The position numbers and the translations under genes are program-made. A stretch of 64,000 bases of DNA from Pseudocercospora fijiensis CIRAD86. Taxonomy: Eukaryota; Ascomycota; Dothideomycetes; Mycosphaerellales; Mycosphaerellaceae. The notes under the pieces were generated by a model. That model saw only the letters and a list, made by a program, of their open reading frames with translations, made no database searches and had not been told where the DNA came from. The DNA lies in NCBI RefSeq assembly GCF_000340215.1, contig NW_006921535.1:186001-250000 (forward strand). Reading direction: 5' to 3'. How positions within the stretch are numbered: position 1 is the first letter of the stretch; the number at the start of each line of letters is the position of its first letter. Shown here in pieces: positions 22,625-34,128 of this stretch.

Positions 22625-23002
22625 TTAGCCAGAAAAAGGACAATACCAAAAGGCAAAAAACTGTAGACGGGCAACACCCGGAGTCACTCTTACGGATACG
22701 ATATAGCCCTCGAGCATATAACCCTTCAAGACAATGTTCTTAAGCGCCACTCCGTCGCTCCGCTCGATTAGGACAAGCACTGCAGGGCTCAAACGATACT
22801 TTATTTCGGAGTGATATATGTCTTGACCGTCGTGATGCAATGATCTAACCTCAAGTTTTGACGTAAAGCATAAACACATCTCATAGTGCAGCCGACGAAC
22901 CCGATACTCCGGAGCATCCTTCTCAATATCTCGTAAAACGATCGAGTTGAGGGTAGCATGTTGCACGGCCTGTTCTGGAAGTGAAAACGACTTGCTACCC
23001 AA
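22625..23002 (-). CDS. Hypothetical 125-residue protein, doubtful
   Basis: An open frame starts MGSKSFSLPEQAVQHATLNS and continues with fairly balanced composition, including KLEVRSLHHDGQDIYHSEI and LIERSDGVALKNIVLKG. No domain, signal peptide or splice support is seen, and its 3' end runs toward AT-rich repeat-like DNA. It could be a decayed fragment. Confidence 0.25.
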   Translation of the reverse strand: MGSKSFSLPEQAVQHATLNSIVLRDIEKDAPEYRVRRLHYEMCLCFTSKLEVRSLHHDGQDIYHSEIKYRLSPAVLVLIERSDGVALKNIVLKGYMLEGYIVSVRVTPGVARLQFFAFWYCPFSG

Positions 23003-23911
23003 GTCCTGATCCCGGTGCGAAGCTTATGGTGCTGAGTGTATCCCGAGGAATCATGTCAGAAAATGACGTGCCAGATGGTGGATTAGACTAACATCATGAG
23101 ACGGCACGTGCCCTCCGTCCTGCTCTCATGAATATAGACATTCGTAAACGCTACGAGCGGTACGGATACGAATCGAGCCGAGGGGAAGAAGAATCATTGG
23201 GCACGTAGCCGATTTATGCTAGAAACTGCACCAAAGGCAGGATGTATGATCGTATCTAGAGTGAGATGCTGTTCAGATGTCCCTTTGAAAGGACAGCCAG
23301 ATCGTAGCGCGGCCGTAGCCGCGATGACATGCGGCAGCTCCATACCAGGATGCTTTCCATATTTGGATTCTGAGCTCGGCTGTGTTATTCTATGGCTTGG
23401 GTTTTCCTGGGCAGATCAAAAGACGATGCCCTGGATGGCGAAGCGTCGATATATTGACGAGGCCACACTTTGCACAACTGCCGGAGTTGCAAAGATATGG
23501 GCCAATCTTTCCCCGAACATTGTCATCGGTATGAGGGGAGAAGTGTGATCATGCGCAATTTGGAAAGGAAGCAGATCACTCAGAAGGTGTTCCTATCAGA
23601 TTCAGGAGTGGCAGGTGGCTGCAAGTGGGCATACTCCGGCAATTCCCACAAATGAGCATGGTGTTGTGAATGAAGACTCAGGCTGACGTTGAATATTGTC
23701 TTCACATGCTGAAGGAAGAAGGGAAAAGTGCGTCGAAATGCAGGTGGAATTTGCGGCAGTCCTAGCGCGTGCTGACTAGCCCAATGCAGTCGTTGATCAT
23801 GTGACGGGAGAAGCATTTCCCGGCGCTAGAAGGACTGTAGAAGGCGACTGTTCGTGGGGCGATAGAATAGCCGGCGTGCTCCCATGGATGCTGCATGCGT
23901 GCACGGCGACG

Positions 23912-23956
23912 GTGGTGTGTGTGTGTGCGTGTGCGTGTGCGTGTGCGTGTGCGTGG
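23912..23956. repeat. GT/GC microsatellite
   Basis: It is an alternating gtgtgtgt run followed by gtgtgc repeats, about 45 bp, upstream of the cNMP/F-box gene. Confidence 0.85.
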
Positions 23957-24534
23957 GATTGGGCGCGTTGTGAGTGAGTGACAGGACCATGTTCATACTG
24001 TATTCCCACATGCGGTAGTCTCGCGCATAGCGTGGGAGTGATTGACGACACCTCCTCGTCGTGCGATGGAATGCGCGCTGGTCTGAGTCTGCACACTGCC
24101 TCTCCCACCTTGGCAGTAGTCACGACCGCGACCGCGACCGCGACCGCATGCTGCCACCACCACTGCGCCGCGCGAAATACCGAAATACCAATACCACTCC
24201 TCCACCCTAGAACCAGCACGAGAAGACACGCGAAACATCTGGGGAACGAGGCACGAACGTACTTGCTCTCAGACCAGCCTGCCCGCCGCACGAAGCACCG
24301 AACACCGAAATCCCTCCACACAATATCGCCAGCGCCATCGCCGTCGCCATCGCCATCGCCATCGCCATCCATGCTCCATGGGCAAACACCATACTTCTGA
24401 CCGCTAGACATCGCCGCGTCGGCTGGCCGCAGCAAGAGCAGCATCTCGCCGTTTGACTGGCTTGGCCAGCATCCCACCGCTTACGGTTCGCGTGAAAGAA
24501 AAGCACAATCCATCCTCTCCAACTCTGCAATTCC

Positions 24535-27500
24535 ATGGTCCGCGAGCTCCAATTCCATGCTCTACACAAGTACGCGCTTTCCTCCCGACTCGATCGTCAC
24601 GCTGAGAGCGCGCATACCATGCGCCGACACCCTCTCCGCCCTACGCACACCTCGCGAGCCTCCACTCCTCCAGATGCTTTGAGTCTCATCCAAAGCTACG
24701 ACTCCGACCTGAACCCCTCGCGACCTGTCAGGTCTTCACCCCTCGGCTCTTCCACTGATACAGGCCTACCTCTTGAATTGCTTGATCGACTCAAAGCATT
24801 TCCTCTTTTCCAGACTGCACCCGAATCCTTCCTCCTCTCCATTGGAAAGAGCCTACGTCCAAGCATATTTCAACCATCACAAGAAATCATTCGGGAAGGC
24901 GAAGATGCCAAGGCTATGTACTGGCTCGTTCGCGGCTCTGTACGCGTGACGAGTCGCGATGGCGAGAGCACGTATGCCGAGCTTCGACCCGGATCCTTCT
25001 TTGGCGAGATCGGTATTCTGATGGACATGCCGAGGACAGCAAGCATTGTCGCTACGACGCGAAGCTTGGTCGTTCGCCTGAACAAGGAAGACTTGCAGAA
25101 GGAGCTCCCCAGCTACCCAGACGTCGAAAGAGCAATAAGAGACGAAGCACTGGAAAGACTGGCCATTCTGGAGCGTAAAAAGAAGGAAAGAAGTGCGGGT
25201 GGTGCAGAAGAAGGCAGCATGAGGCCTCCAGTCGCGCCTCGAAAAAGATCACGTGACTGGATTGCTGGCGATGTTGAGATGGGAGACGCTGGATCGCTGG
25301 ACAATGGAGAGGTCACAAGCAATAAGAAGAGGAAATCGCCCTCGCCCGGCATTGCAGAAGTGGCCGCTTCCAGCGCATTAGGCACATCTCCACTGACCAT
25401 ACGGCAGTTGTTGAAAGAACTGCCCCTGTTCTCCGGTTTGCCGTCAGATATTCTGCACTTCCTAGGAGTCAACGCCCAACCTCTCTCGTATCCGCCTTTC
25501 ACCGAAATCGTCAAGCAAGGAAGCAGCGGGAGAGAGGTCTATTTCATCGTGAAAGGTGATGTCGAGGTCCTGGCAGACGTGCCCGCCTCCGCCAAAACAA
25601 TCCCGTTAACGCCCACGAGTGCAGACACGAACAGCAATTCACCAAAGCATGACTTGAAGGTGCGAGCTCGTCTGGGTGCTGGCCAGTACTTTGGTGAGGT
25701 GACTAGTTTGAGTCTGGCACCGCGAAGAACAGCAACCGTGAGGAGTGTGAATTACGTCGAGTGTCTGCTCATCAATGGCGACGTGTTAGACAATCTGTGG
25801 CAGCGATGTGGCTCCGATTTACGACAGCAAGTGGAGCAGGAGGCTCGGCGGCGGCTCAAAGCTGCGCGGAGGGACGACGATATCGTCATGACAGATGTCG
25901 GAGGACCCGTTGGCGGAGGAGGCGGCATTGACACGAGCGAGCCTCTAGACCAGTCCGGCCATGTCGAGCAAAACGAGGAACCCAATGACTGGCGAAAAGA
26001 CCTGCCGATTGTGAAATTTGAGGACCCTCTCCCTATCGCCAACCCAGAGCAGACATCGCCCGTCGTCACTCCCAACATGGAACCAATCGATCCAGACCCG
26101 TTCTTCAACGAGAATCTCGACAACATGCGCGCGAGATCGAGAAGATCATCCCTCGCGCCTCCCTTGCCGCCAGCAGATGGTCAGATGTCAGCCTTGGAAA
26201 ATCGCACACCAAGCCCGCCTGCAGTCCGGGTCATATCTTCTTCGCCACTCAAACCTTTCCCATACAAGATGTCACCATCGTCATCCGTCGCCTCACCAAA
26301 CTCTCCATCACGCCTTAGTCCTGTTACCACGAGAAGACCGAGTCTGGTGCGGATCCCGTCAAATTTTGGTCAGGGCAAGCTCCCGGACACGGTTCTCGTC
26401 AAGATCTTCATGCACATGGACCTCTTAACCATCATGCGCTGCCGACAAGTGAGCATGCACTGGCACCACCTCATCCAGACTTCACCAGATCTCCTTCACG
26501 AGTTGAACCTCTCTCAGTACAACAAGTATGTCACGGATGAGGTGCTTCGGGACGTCATTGTTCCGCTCGTCGGTAACAGACCCAGAGATGTGGATCTCTC
26601 CAACTGCTTTCACGTTACGGATGAGGGCTTCAAAGTACTCGTTGAAGCTTGCTCAGGCTCAGTCAAGGCCTGGAAAATGAAGTCGGTATGGGACGTCACA
26701 GCGGGAGCTGTTCTTGCACTCGTCGACAAGGCAAAAGAGCTAGAAGAGATTGACCTCAGCAATTGCAGAAAGGTTGGCGACACTCTGCTCGCGAGAGTAG
26801 TCGGTTGGGTTGTTCCAGAGCAGAAAGCAGGCCAGCACTTGCCTCCACCTGCGCCACATCCACCCAACGGCAAGAGACCGGGCATGCGACGACACGGTGG
26901 TTCAGCGATTTCTCCTGCGACAGAACATGCCCCTGCGCCTCCTCCACCGGGAACAGTCATCGGCGCACCGAAGCTGAAACGTCTCACACTTTCGTATTGC
27001 AAGCATGTGCAGGATCGAAGCATGGCGCATATTGCAGTACACGCGGCCGACAGACTTGAAAGCCTTGACCTCACGAGGTGCACAAGCATTTCCGATGCAG
27101 GCTTTCACTCGTGGGCAGTCTACAACTTTCGTGCTCTCAAGAGGCTTGTGCTTGCTGACTGCACGTACCTCAGTGACCAGGCAATAGTTGGCATTGTCGG
27201 CGGCTGTCGAGGCTTACGCGAGCTCGACTTATCATTCTGCTGCGCTCTTTCCGACACTGCGACTGAAGTTCTCAGTCTTGGACTACCAGCACTGCGAAAA
27301 CTAGACATGGCCTTTTGCGGCTCAGCAGTCAGCGACAATAGTCTTCGATGCATCGGCCTACACCTGCTCGAGCTCCGATACCTCAGCGTGCGCGGCTGTG
27401 TGCGTGTGACGGGACAAGGCGTGGAAGCCGTAGTAGAAGGCTGCCGATATCTCGAAATGTTCGACGTCAGTCAATGCAAAAACTTGCGACCTTGGCTTGA

Positions 27501-27597
27501 GAGGGGTGGGATATCGCGTGTGAACGGACCTGGTATGAGTCGCAACGTCCGCTTCGATATCGTTGCCGACGGATCATGGAGAACGCGGTCCCGATGA
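24535..27597 (+). CDS. Two-cNMP-domain, F-box and LRR protein
   Basis: A single exon encodes 1020 residues. Domains in order: a cyclic-nucleotide-binding fold at about 80-190 (IIREGEDAKAMYWLVRGSV, SFFGEIGILMDMPRTASI); a basic linker with nuclear-signal-like KRKSPSP; a second such fold at about 287-440 (IVKQGSSGREVYFIVKGDV, YFGEVTSLSLAPRRTATV); a Ser/Pro-rich linker; an F-box at about 610-655 (LPDTVLVKIFMHMDLLTIMR); and AMN1-type leucine-rich repeats to about 990 (LDLSFCCALSD, LDMAFCGSAVSD). F-box plus LRR suggests a substrate receptor of an SCF ubiquitin ligase. The phosphate-binding cassettes keep FGE and PRTA/PRRTA, so cyclic-nucleotide binding is possible but untested. Starting at ATG 24619 (MRRHPLRP) instead would remove 28 residues. 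Confidence 0.92.
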   Translation: MVRELQFHALHKYALSSRLDRHAESAHTMRRHPLRPTHTSRASTPPDALSLIQSYDSDLNPSRPVRSSPLGSSTDTGLPLELLDRLKAFPLFQTAPESFLLSIGKSLRPSIFQPSQEIIREGEDAKAMYWLVRGSVRVTSRDGESTYAELRPGSFFGEIGILMDMPRTASIVATTRSLVVRLNKEDLQKELPSYPDVERAIRDEALERLAILERKKKERSAGGAEEGSMRPPVAPRKRSRDWIAGDVEMGDAGSLDNGEVTSNKKRKSPSPGIAEVAASSALGTSPLTIRQLLKELPLFSGLPSDILHFLGVNAQPLSYPPFTEIVKQGSSGREVYFIVKGDVEVLADVPASAKTIPLTPTSADTNSNSPKHDLKVRARLGAGQYFGEVTSLSLAPRRTATVRSVNYVECLLINGDVLDNLWQRCGSDLRQQVEQEARRRLKAARRDDDIVMTDVGGPVGGGGGIDTSEPLDQSGHVEQNEEPNDWRKDLPIVKFEDPLPIANPEQTSPVVTPNMEPIDPDPFFNENLDNMRARSRRSSLAPPLPPADGQMSALENRTPSPPAVRVISSSPLKPFPYKMSPSSSVASPNSPSRLSPVTTRRPSLVRIPSNFGQGKLPDTVLVKIFMHMDLLTIMRCRQVSMHWHHLIQTSPDLLHELNLSQYNKYVTDEVLRDVIVPLVGNRPRDVDLSNCFHVTDEGFKVLVEACSGSVKAWKMKSVWDVTAGAVLALVDKAKELEEIDLSNCRKVGDTLLARVVGWVVPEQKAGQHLPPPAPHPPNGKRPGMRRHGGSAISPATEHAPAPPPPGTVIGAPKLKRLTLSYCKHVQDRSMAHIAVHAADRLESLDLTRCTSISDAGFHSWAVYNFRALKRLVLADCTYLSDQAIVGIVGGCRGLRELDLSFCCALSDTATEVLSLGLPALRKLDMAFCGSAVSDNSLRCIGLHLLELRYLSVRGCVRVTGQGVEAVVEGCRYLEMFDVSQCKNLRPWLERGGISRVNGPGMSRNVRFDIVADGSWRTRSR

Positions 27598-28187
27598 TTT
27601 TGACATGACTTTTATACGGAAGACACACACACAATGAATGCTCAGCGCGGCGTCATGGAGCACAGTCACGACCGAGGCATGTGTATTGTATGATATTGAT
27701 GGATCTATGAGCATCATGTGAAGGAAGGAAGGAGCCTTTATGAAGTCCATTTTATGACGATCGGTTGGTTGTTTTTAACAGCGAGAGATACCATCGATGT
27801 TTGCTCTCGATTAGTATGTATACCATCTGAAACGATCACGATCTTGGAATGACAATTTCAGAGAAAGAAAAGTGAACGAAAACTTTTTTCAAAGTATGCA
27901 GGCATGCATTTCACACCGTTACTGATTATTATACAGATGCTTCTGTCGTTGCCGCGACTTCTTCTAGCAGAGCCAGCCAGCCAGCGCCCAGCCGTTGACT
28001 GAACCCCAAGTCACTTACTTACTACTTCCACCACATGCAATAATCATGATCGTCCTAGGAACCCGATCACGGGAGGATGGAGGGGGGAGGGGGGGGATGA
28101 TGCATCTATCCACCTCCACTCCCACCCAAAAGCTCAAACAACTCCCACCCTATGCCCTCCAACCCCTCTCCCTTCTCTCTGTCTTAT
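27598..28187. other. Convergent 3' intergenic region
   Basis: It lies between the stop codons of the F-box gene (plus) and tyrosinase (minus). It holds AT-rich 3' sequence and a G-rich run (ggaggggggaggggggg) near 28077-28095. No gene is seen. Confidence 0.5.
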
Positions 28188-29381
28188 TCACTCATAAACA
28201 TAACAAAACGGTCCCTTCAACGTATCCACCGCCTCCCGAATCTTGATCCCCTTCCCATTCACCCCCAAGTCAATGACATCGTCCAGCGTCGTCAACGAAG
28301 AATTCGCAACCCCGAACACCGTCTGTCCCGCGATGATCTCCATCCTCTCCCGATCGGCTTTCTGATTCTGCCAGATCCACCAGACGCGGTCGATTTGGGC
28401 GTGTTGCAGCCAGAAATACGGATCGCCCGCCGAAGCGAACAGATCGCCGCCGGGATCGCCGCCGACTAGGAAGTGGCCGGCGGTGTGGGCGCCGAGGAAG
28501 CCCGAGGGGAAGTTGCCTTGGAGGGTGTTTTGGAAGGTGAGGAGGGAGGTGCAGTTGGTGATTAATGCGGAGATTTGGGCGTCGTTGGCCCATTTTTCCA
28601 CGGCGTAGGCGGACATGTCGCGGCGGAGACAGCGGGGGTTGTAGCCTAGGCCGTCTTTTTGGGGGTTGGGGGTGGCGTAGCTTAGGGAAGGGGAGACGGG
28701 GCCGAGACGGACGGTGATGTTTGCGAAGGGACCGGTCGTCACGCAGCCGCCGCCGCCGCCGGGGGGGATTTTGATGTTTCGTTGTTGGTCGTTGGGGACC
28801 CAGGTGCCGTTGTTTTGGGGGTCGAACTGGCCGTTTCCGGATAAGGAGGTTTCGGAGCCGTCGAAGGGGGGCGCGTTGAGGAGGTCGAGGGCGTATTTGG
28901 GCCAGTTGAGGTAGGGGAAGGGACCTTGGTAGGCGCATTCGTTGCGGAGCGCTTGTTCGTAGGTCCAGGTGAAGTAGCGGTGCCAGGAGAGGAAGTTACC
29001 GGTGCCGTGGATTGTGAGGGTTTGGTTGATGTGGGTGGCGAGGAAGTCGTCGTAGCGACTCCTCGCGCCGGGGACCAGGTGGCCGCTGATGGACGGCTTT
29101 TCTAGTAGGCATTTGACTGCTTTTATGTATGCTTTCTTCTCGTCGCGACATAATGTCTCCCATTCCCGCCGTATTGATGCTGTTTCAAAGGTGCATGATG
29201 GTGGTGGTTGTGAGGAGTCAGGTTCGGGCGCATGCCGGTTCTGTCGTTTTGAGTGCTGTGCTGCTACATTCCGCAACGCTATAGCAGCGAGTGTGTCGGA
29301 GGCAGAGGTGTCGGCGACTTGGAAAGTCGCTGCGGCTGCTGAAATGGGGAGCAGTATTAGGAGTGACTCCTGAATGCGCAT
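28188..29381 (-). CDS. Secreted tyrosinase-like copper oxidase
   Basis: It encodes 397 residues in one exon from ATG 29381. That start opens a signal peptide (MRIQESLLILLPISAAAATF); an in-frame ATG 32 codons earlier would bury it. Six copper ligands are visible: CuA His 117, 125 and 134 (THINQTLTIHGTGNFLSWHR) and CuB His 299, 303 and 327 (GAHTAGHF, FWLQHAQIDRVWW). The length matches the short secreted fungal tyrosinases, which oxidise phenols to quinones and include enzymes of melanin-like and dikaritin (UstQ-type) pathways. It is rich in predicted N-glycosylation sites (NQT, NGT, NIT, NCT, NSS). It converges on the F-box gene. Confidence 0.92.
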   Translation of the reverse strand: MRIQESLLILLPISAAAATFQVADTSASDTLAAIALRNVAAQHSKRQNRHAPEPDSSQPPPSCTFETASIRREWETLCRDEKKAYIKAVKCLLEKPSISGHLVPGARSRYDDFLATHINQTLTIHGTGNFLSWHRYFTWTYEQALRNECAYQGPFPYLNWPKYALDLLNAPPFDGSETSLSGNGQFDPQNNGTWVPNDQQRNIKIPPGGGGGCVTTGPFANITVRLGPVSPSLSYATPNPQKDGLGYNPRCLRRDMSAYAVEKWANDAQISALITNCTSLLTFQNTLQGNFPSGFLGAHTAGHFLVGGDPGGDLFASAGDPYFWLQHAQIDRVWWIWQNQKADRERMEIIAGQTVFGVANSSLTTLDDVIDLGVNGKGIKIREAVDTLKGPFCYVYE

Positions 29382-30085
29382 GGCGAAGCTTCCAAGTCTC
29401 ACAGAGCCACGTGGGTAGTGAGGTGGTGCGAGGAGAAGAAGCACCTGTCTATGTATCAACTCTATCGTAGGGCACAAGTCCCGTCATCCGGAAGAATAGG
29501 GTTTGTGCGATCTTGCGCGGATGCACGGCTCAAATTAGATCGACGTTTGGTGGTAGGATGCCGTAGTCTAATATCGGTCATCCTCGACCCATGCCATGCT
29601 CCCGGAACATAGATACAGTTACCGGTATTGCAGTCTCGAACAACCTTGGCCGGACTCTGCGCCACGTCGGCCTTGGAGTGAAGCGAGAAAAGCTGGTTGC
29701 GGTGTTCTTGTGCCACGGCGGGACGTCCACGAGGGCCGTACAGGTACAGCCGGTATTCTGTGGGTGGGTGCATCGCCGGTGTCACGTTGCGCAGGCATCA
29801 CCGTCACCGGAGAGTCGAGACCACGAATCCGAGTGTGCTGGGCAGCGTTGCGGTGCGGTGCGAGGAGATCCCAGCTAGGCACAGCGTAATAATACGGTGC
29901 AGACGGAGGCAAAATAGTGTGATAAGGGATGACGAGAGCGAGCGAACGGAAGGCTGGCAAGCAAAGACCCCGAAGTGAAGTCAGACTTGACGATGCTCCC
30001 GTCTTAGCCGTCGGTGCCCCGCCCCCGCCCCTCCGTCGCAACTCTATCGCGGAACATCCTCGACCCGATCCTGACTTTACGGCCT
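29382..30085. other. Tyrosinase promoter side and border to the repeat block
   Basis: No gene is supported. Composition stays normal to about 30085 and then turns abruptly to CpA/TpG-poor repeat. Confidence 0.5.
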
Positions 30086-31205
30086 GGCGTTAGGCGAGAC
30101 TATTTCATAGTATTATAGTAGCTAAGGACTATATAGATATATTTGTATTAGAGAAAGGGCCTAAGCTTAGAAGGACCGGCTATATACGTAATTAGGACTA
30201 TACTTACTAGATCTTCTTACTACGCTATACTAAGTATTTAATACTAGCATTACGCGAGACGGCAAGGAAGAAGCGTAACGAGAGAAGGCTTCTTTATCCT
30301 AATAATAAGACTTGTAATTTATAAAGGCCGCTTAAAGAAGTATAATTGCCCTTAGTTTATAGCCCTTACTACGGACGACTAGAAAGACCCTAATAATAGT
30401 ATATAGTCTCTTACGTTTAATAGCTCTAACTATAACTATCTAGTAGTCTATCTAATAGCGCTAGCTAAATTCTAATTACCGCCGCCGAGCTCGTATAATA
30501 GAGATTATTAAGGCTATATTATAGTTAAAGTCTATAGGCGTTACTAATTAATAGATTAAAGCCGCTATTAAGCTCCGTTTTAGTAGTAGAGACTAGGAAA
30601 TTAGGAATCGCCTATCGTATCTACTACTTTATAAGATATCTTAAATAGCTAGTAAAAGGCTAAGAAGTTACGACTCGCTAGTAAATTAGTAGTTAATAAA
30701 ACAATTAAGGACCTCCTATAATAGAAGTACTTCGTATAGAAGGGTATTAGTACTAGACTCTTAGCTACTTAAGCGGATTAATAAGCGACTTAGTCGTACG
30801 ACTCGGCGTAAGGCTACTAGACCTAAGCTAATTAAATAGGCCGCTAAATAGGCCGCTATTAACTAGTAAGAAGCGATAAGATAGGCTAAGCTAGGGAGGC
30901 CTATTCTATCGCTACTAGTACTACGAGAACGTTTATATAAGGGCTATATATATAAAACGGCCTATAGGAGGTATAAGTACGTTAGGGATAACGTAGACTA
31001 CTACTCTAGCTATTATAAGTATAGGTAGTACGATAGGATATCTATATAGAGGCTTTTAGTACCTCTAAGAACTCTACTAGTACTTATAGCGCTAGTAGTA
31101 GTACTAGACTATACTAAGATTATATAGTAGGAGCTATATATCGATACGAGGGTTATAGAACCTTATTTGCTAGGTAGGTAGTATACTTAGAATAGTTAGG
31201 ATTAG
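30086..31205. repeat. RIP-degraded repeat of unknown class, host of the copia insertion
   Basis: It is strongly TpA-rich with stops in all frames. Some stretches read as basic, helical protein if stops are ignored (around 30540-30900), but no family is recognised. It is interrupted by the copia element, whose target duplication attag ends at 31205. Sequence to the right of the nest (57089-57235) is probably its continuation. Confidence 0.7.
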
Positions 31206-31403
31206 TGTTAGAATACTCGAGAATATACGAGTCTAGTTAAATTTATAAGTAAGAGAAGGAGAAGGAAGTTATAAGATTATTTACTTACGGCTTAGTAATA
31301 GCTTGTAATTCTTAGCGCTAGGGTATATAAGTAGCTAGTAAGTCCTTTGTTCGAATAGCAAGCAATCCTAACGGTTTACCGCTTATCTATATTATTTACA
31401 ATA
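31206..31403 (+). repeat. Copia 5' LTR
   Basis: It is 198 bp, delimited by comparison with the 3' copy and by the attag target duplication. Confidence 0.9.
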
Positions 31404-31429
31404 GTTATAAGCCCGGAAAGCAAGTAAAG

Positions 31430-33832
31430 AAACAAGAAAGTTCGAGAAATTACCCGATTAGGCAACCCGCTTGCGTAAGGTTAAACCTTATCCGACGTTA
31501 CTCTATAAATCGAAGAAAGCGACTAACTTCGAACAATAATAAGATAACGGTTATTGCTCCGCTATAGACGCCGGTCTATAGGCGAAAAGAACCGACTAAT
31601 ACGAACTAAACGATCTAAAAATATTAACGATACGACTAGTACGAGTCGAGGAATCGAACGATAAAGATATCTACTACCGAGACGACTATCGGTATAGTAA
31701 AGGGAATTCCGCAACTTACTACCGAGAACTATACTATCTAGATCGACCTAATTTAAGACTATTTATTCGGACAAGGCCTTTAGAAGTATAGGAACGGTAT
31801 ACCGGAAGCTATAAGCTAAGATTCGGCTAAAGCAAGAGAGGCTAAAAAAGATAACGTAAAAGCAGTTGCGTTTATTAAGTCTACGGCTAGGGATAAGCGT
31901 ATACACCTCCTAGGACTACGTACGACTAGGGAGGTAATCGATAAGATAAAGGAAGTAAGCGAAGTATCGATAAAGGAACGGGTTTCGACGCTACTCTCCT
32001 ATTTCTATTCCTTTAAAGCTCTTAAGGATATCGATACTACGGCTTTAGCTCTTACGTAAATCTAATCCGAGATTAAGGCCGCGGATAAAGACGAAGTTCC
32101 TTCGGACGCCTCTAAGAAAGCAGTCCTTATATCGTCGTTAGAAGAAGAGTATTCGTCTACTATATTCGCCTTAAAGGCGGCTAGTTTATCTACTCTTTCC
32201 TACGAGGAACTAGTTTAACGACTACGGGACGTTGAATATGCTATTACTACTTCTAAAGGCGATAAAGTAGTAGCCCGATATACTAAGGAATCGGCGAAAG
32301 ATAAGGCCGGTAACGGAAAGAAGGGTAATACGCTTAATACGCCTAATACGCCTAATAAAGCTAAACGAAAGACGTGTTACTATTACTAAAAGATCGGGCA
32401 CTTTAAACGGGACTATAGGAAGTATAAATAGGACTAAAAGAACGGAAAAATCTAAGAAAATAAGGAGGAATCTAAGATCGCGGCTTAGACGGCTATCGAT
32501 TCTACGACTCGACTATCTAATAAAGGGGATTAGATCCTAGACTCCGGATACACTAGACATATGTCTAACGATAAGAACTACTTTACGGACTAGAAGGAAA
32601 TAACCGGAAAAGTTACTCTAGTAAACGGCAAAACAATAAAGGTCGTGGGGTCCTATACAACCCTCGTCCGGTTTAAGAGAATTCCGACTACGATTCCGGA
32701 CGTTATATACGTACCCGAGATCGGTTATAACCTGCTTTCGATAAGCTAACTCTCGGAACGAGATATTACGACTCTATTTACTAAAGAAGAGGCTATACTT
32801 CGAAGAGGAAACGAAGAACTAGTAAACGAGGTACGCGTCGGAAGGTCCTATAGTCTAAAAGAATCCGAATCTATCGGGACTTCGAGAGTAGCTACTACTA
32901 CGACTAAAGGTACTACGCTACTTTAGTACCGACGCTTAGGATATCCGGGAGACGAAAAACAACGAAACGTATATAAAGTACTACTAGGAGTCCCGGAGCT
33001 TTCGACGTTAAATAAGTCTTACGAGACTTATATTACTACGAAGTCCGATAGACGATAAAGTCGAGAAGAACCCGAAAAGGCAGACTATTGCCTAGATAGG
33101 GTATATATTGATTTTTAGGGTTCGTATAAGTATAGTACCTTAGGGGGAAATAGGTATATACTAACAATTACGGACGACGCTACGAGACGGTTAGATATCC
33201 GTCTTACTCGCTACCGAAGCGACGTATACGAAGCCTTTAAGGCTTAGAAAAACGAGGCCGAACTCGAAACCGGAAGGAAACTAAAGGCTATAAGAATCGA
33301 TAACGCTCTAGAGCTTATTAAAGCTCTTAAGGCCTATCCGGGACTACGAATCGAGACAACGACGCCCTATACTCTAGACTAAAACGAGGTAGCAGAGAGA
33401 CAAAACCGTACTATTATAACTAAGGTACGGGCGGCTTTAGAAGGGTCCGGATTACCTAAACAATTTTAGGGCAAAGCGGCCTATACGGTTACCTATTTAT
33501 ATAATAGGCTACCTATTAAAGGAAAGGATATAACTCCCGAGGAGCTCTATACCGGAAGAAAGCCTAGCGGAGAACATTTACGGGTATTCGGCTGCCTAGC
33601 CTATCCGTTTATTCCTAAGGAGAAAAAGAAAGATAAGCTAGAAAAGACGGCATTCCCGGGAATCTTCGTCGGATATACGAAGTCTACGAAATAGTATAGG
33701 ATTTATAATCCTTAGACGAACGCTATCGGGATCTATACTAGCGTTAAATTCGACGAATCGACTAAGGGAAGTAGCCTACTATCCGGAGAAGAACTACCTA
33801 CTCTACGGCCTACTACGGATAACGACGATAAC
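31430..33832 (+). pseudogene. Copia gag-protease-integrase, 5' part
   Basis: The zinc knuckle lies around 32366-32415: its second Cys codon is now TAC and the following Gln is TAA, both single RIP-type changes. Protease appears near 32527-32565 as LDSG-TRHMSN. The GAG-pre-integrase block (YRRLGYPGDEKQ-like) is near 32930 and the integrase core runs from 33090 to 33640. The coding sequence stops at the ATAAC target site of element B and resumes at 54977. Confidence 0.8.
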
Positions 33833-33931
33833 TATTAGAGGTTATACGTAATTAGCATGTAACTAGACCGAGTAAAGCTAGGGTCCTAATGCCTTAGGCA
33901 GGGCTTAGCGCTTAGCGTTAGGCTAACTAGC
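33833..33931 (+). repeat. Element B 5' LTR, left fragment
   Basis: It starts tattagaggttatacgtaa and ends at ctagc, where element A inserted. It continues at 41121. Confidence 0.88.
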
Positions 33932-34128
33932 TGTAAGAAGGGTTATATTAGCAGGTAGATAGGGTGTAGGTAAATTAGTGTAGTATTCGATAGAGATCTA
34001 AAAGGTGAGGGAGGGAGGCAGGCTAGTTAGCCTAACGCTAAGCGCTAAGCCCTGCCTAAGGCACTAAGACCCTAGCTTTACTCGGCCTAATTATATGCCA
34101 ATCACGTATAGCCTCTTTAGCCCTAATA
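33932..34128 (-). repeat. Element A 3' LTR
   Basis: It is 197 bp. It differs from the other LTR at six positions by eye, five being C/T or G/A in CpA/TpG context. Confidence 0.88.

Larger units (their letters stand above)
21634..24534. other. Gene-poor interval upstream of the cNMP/F-box gene
   Basis: It includes the promoter of the small secreted protein (21634 onward), a lightly RIP-affected patch with a 19-bp minisatellite (22314-22446), one weak minus-strand reading frame (22625-23002), and microsatellites (23912-23956, gaccgc repeats near 24121-24148, gccatc repeats near 24341-24369). Other long frames here are low-complexity artefacts. Confidence 0.5.

Noticed and set aside
23797..24477. 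Long minus-strand open frame with His/Thr and Asp/Gly dipeptide repeats
   Set aside because: It is created by microsatellites upstream of the cNMP/F-box gene and shows no domain or splice support.
28270..28938. Arg/Pro-rich minus-strand frame
   Set aside because: It overlaps the tyrosinase in another frame in a GC-rich stretch; composition is an artefact.
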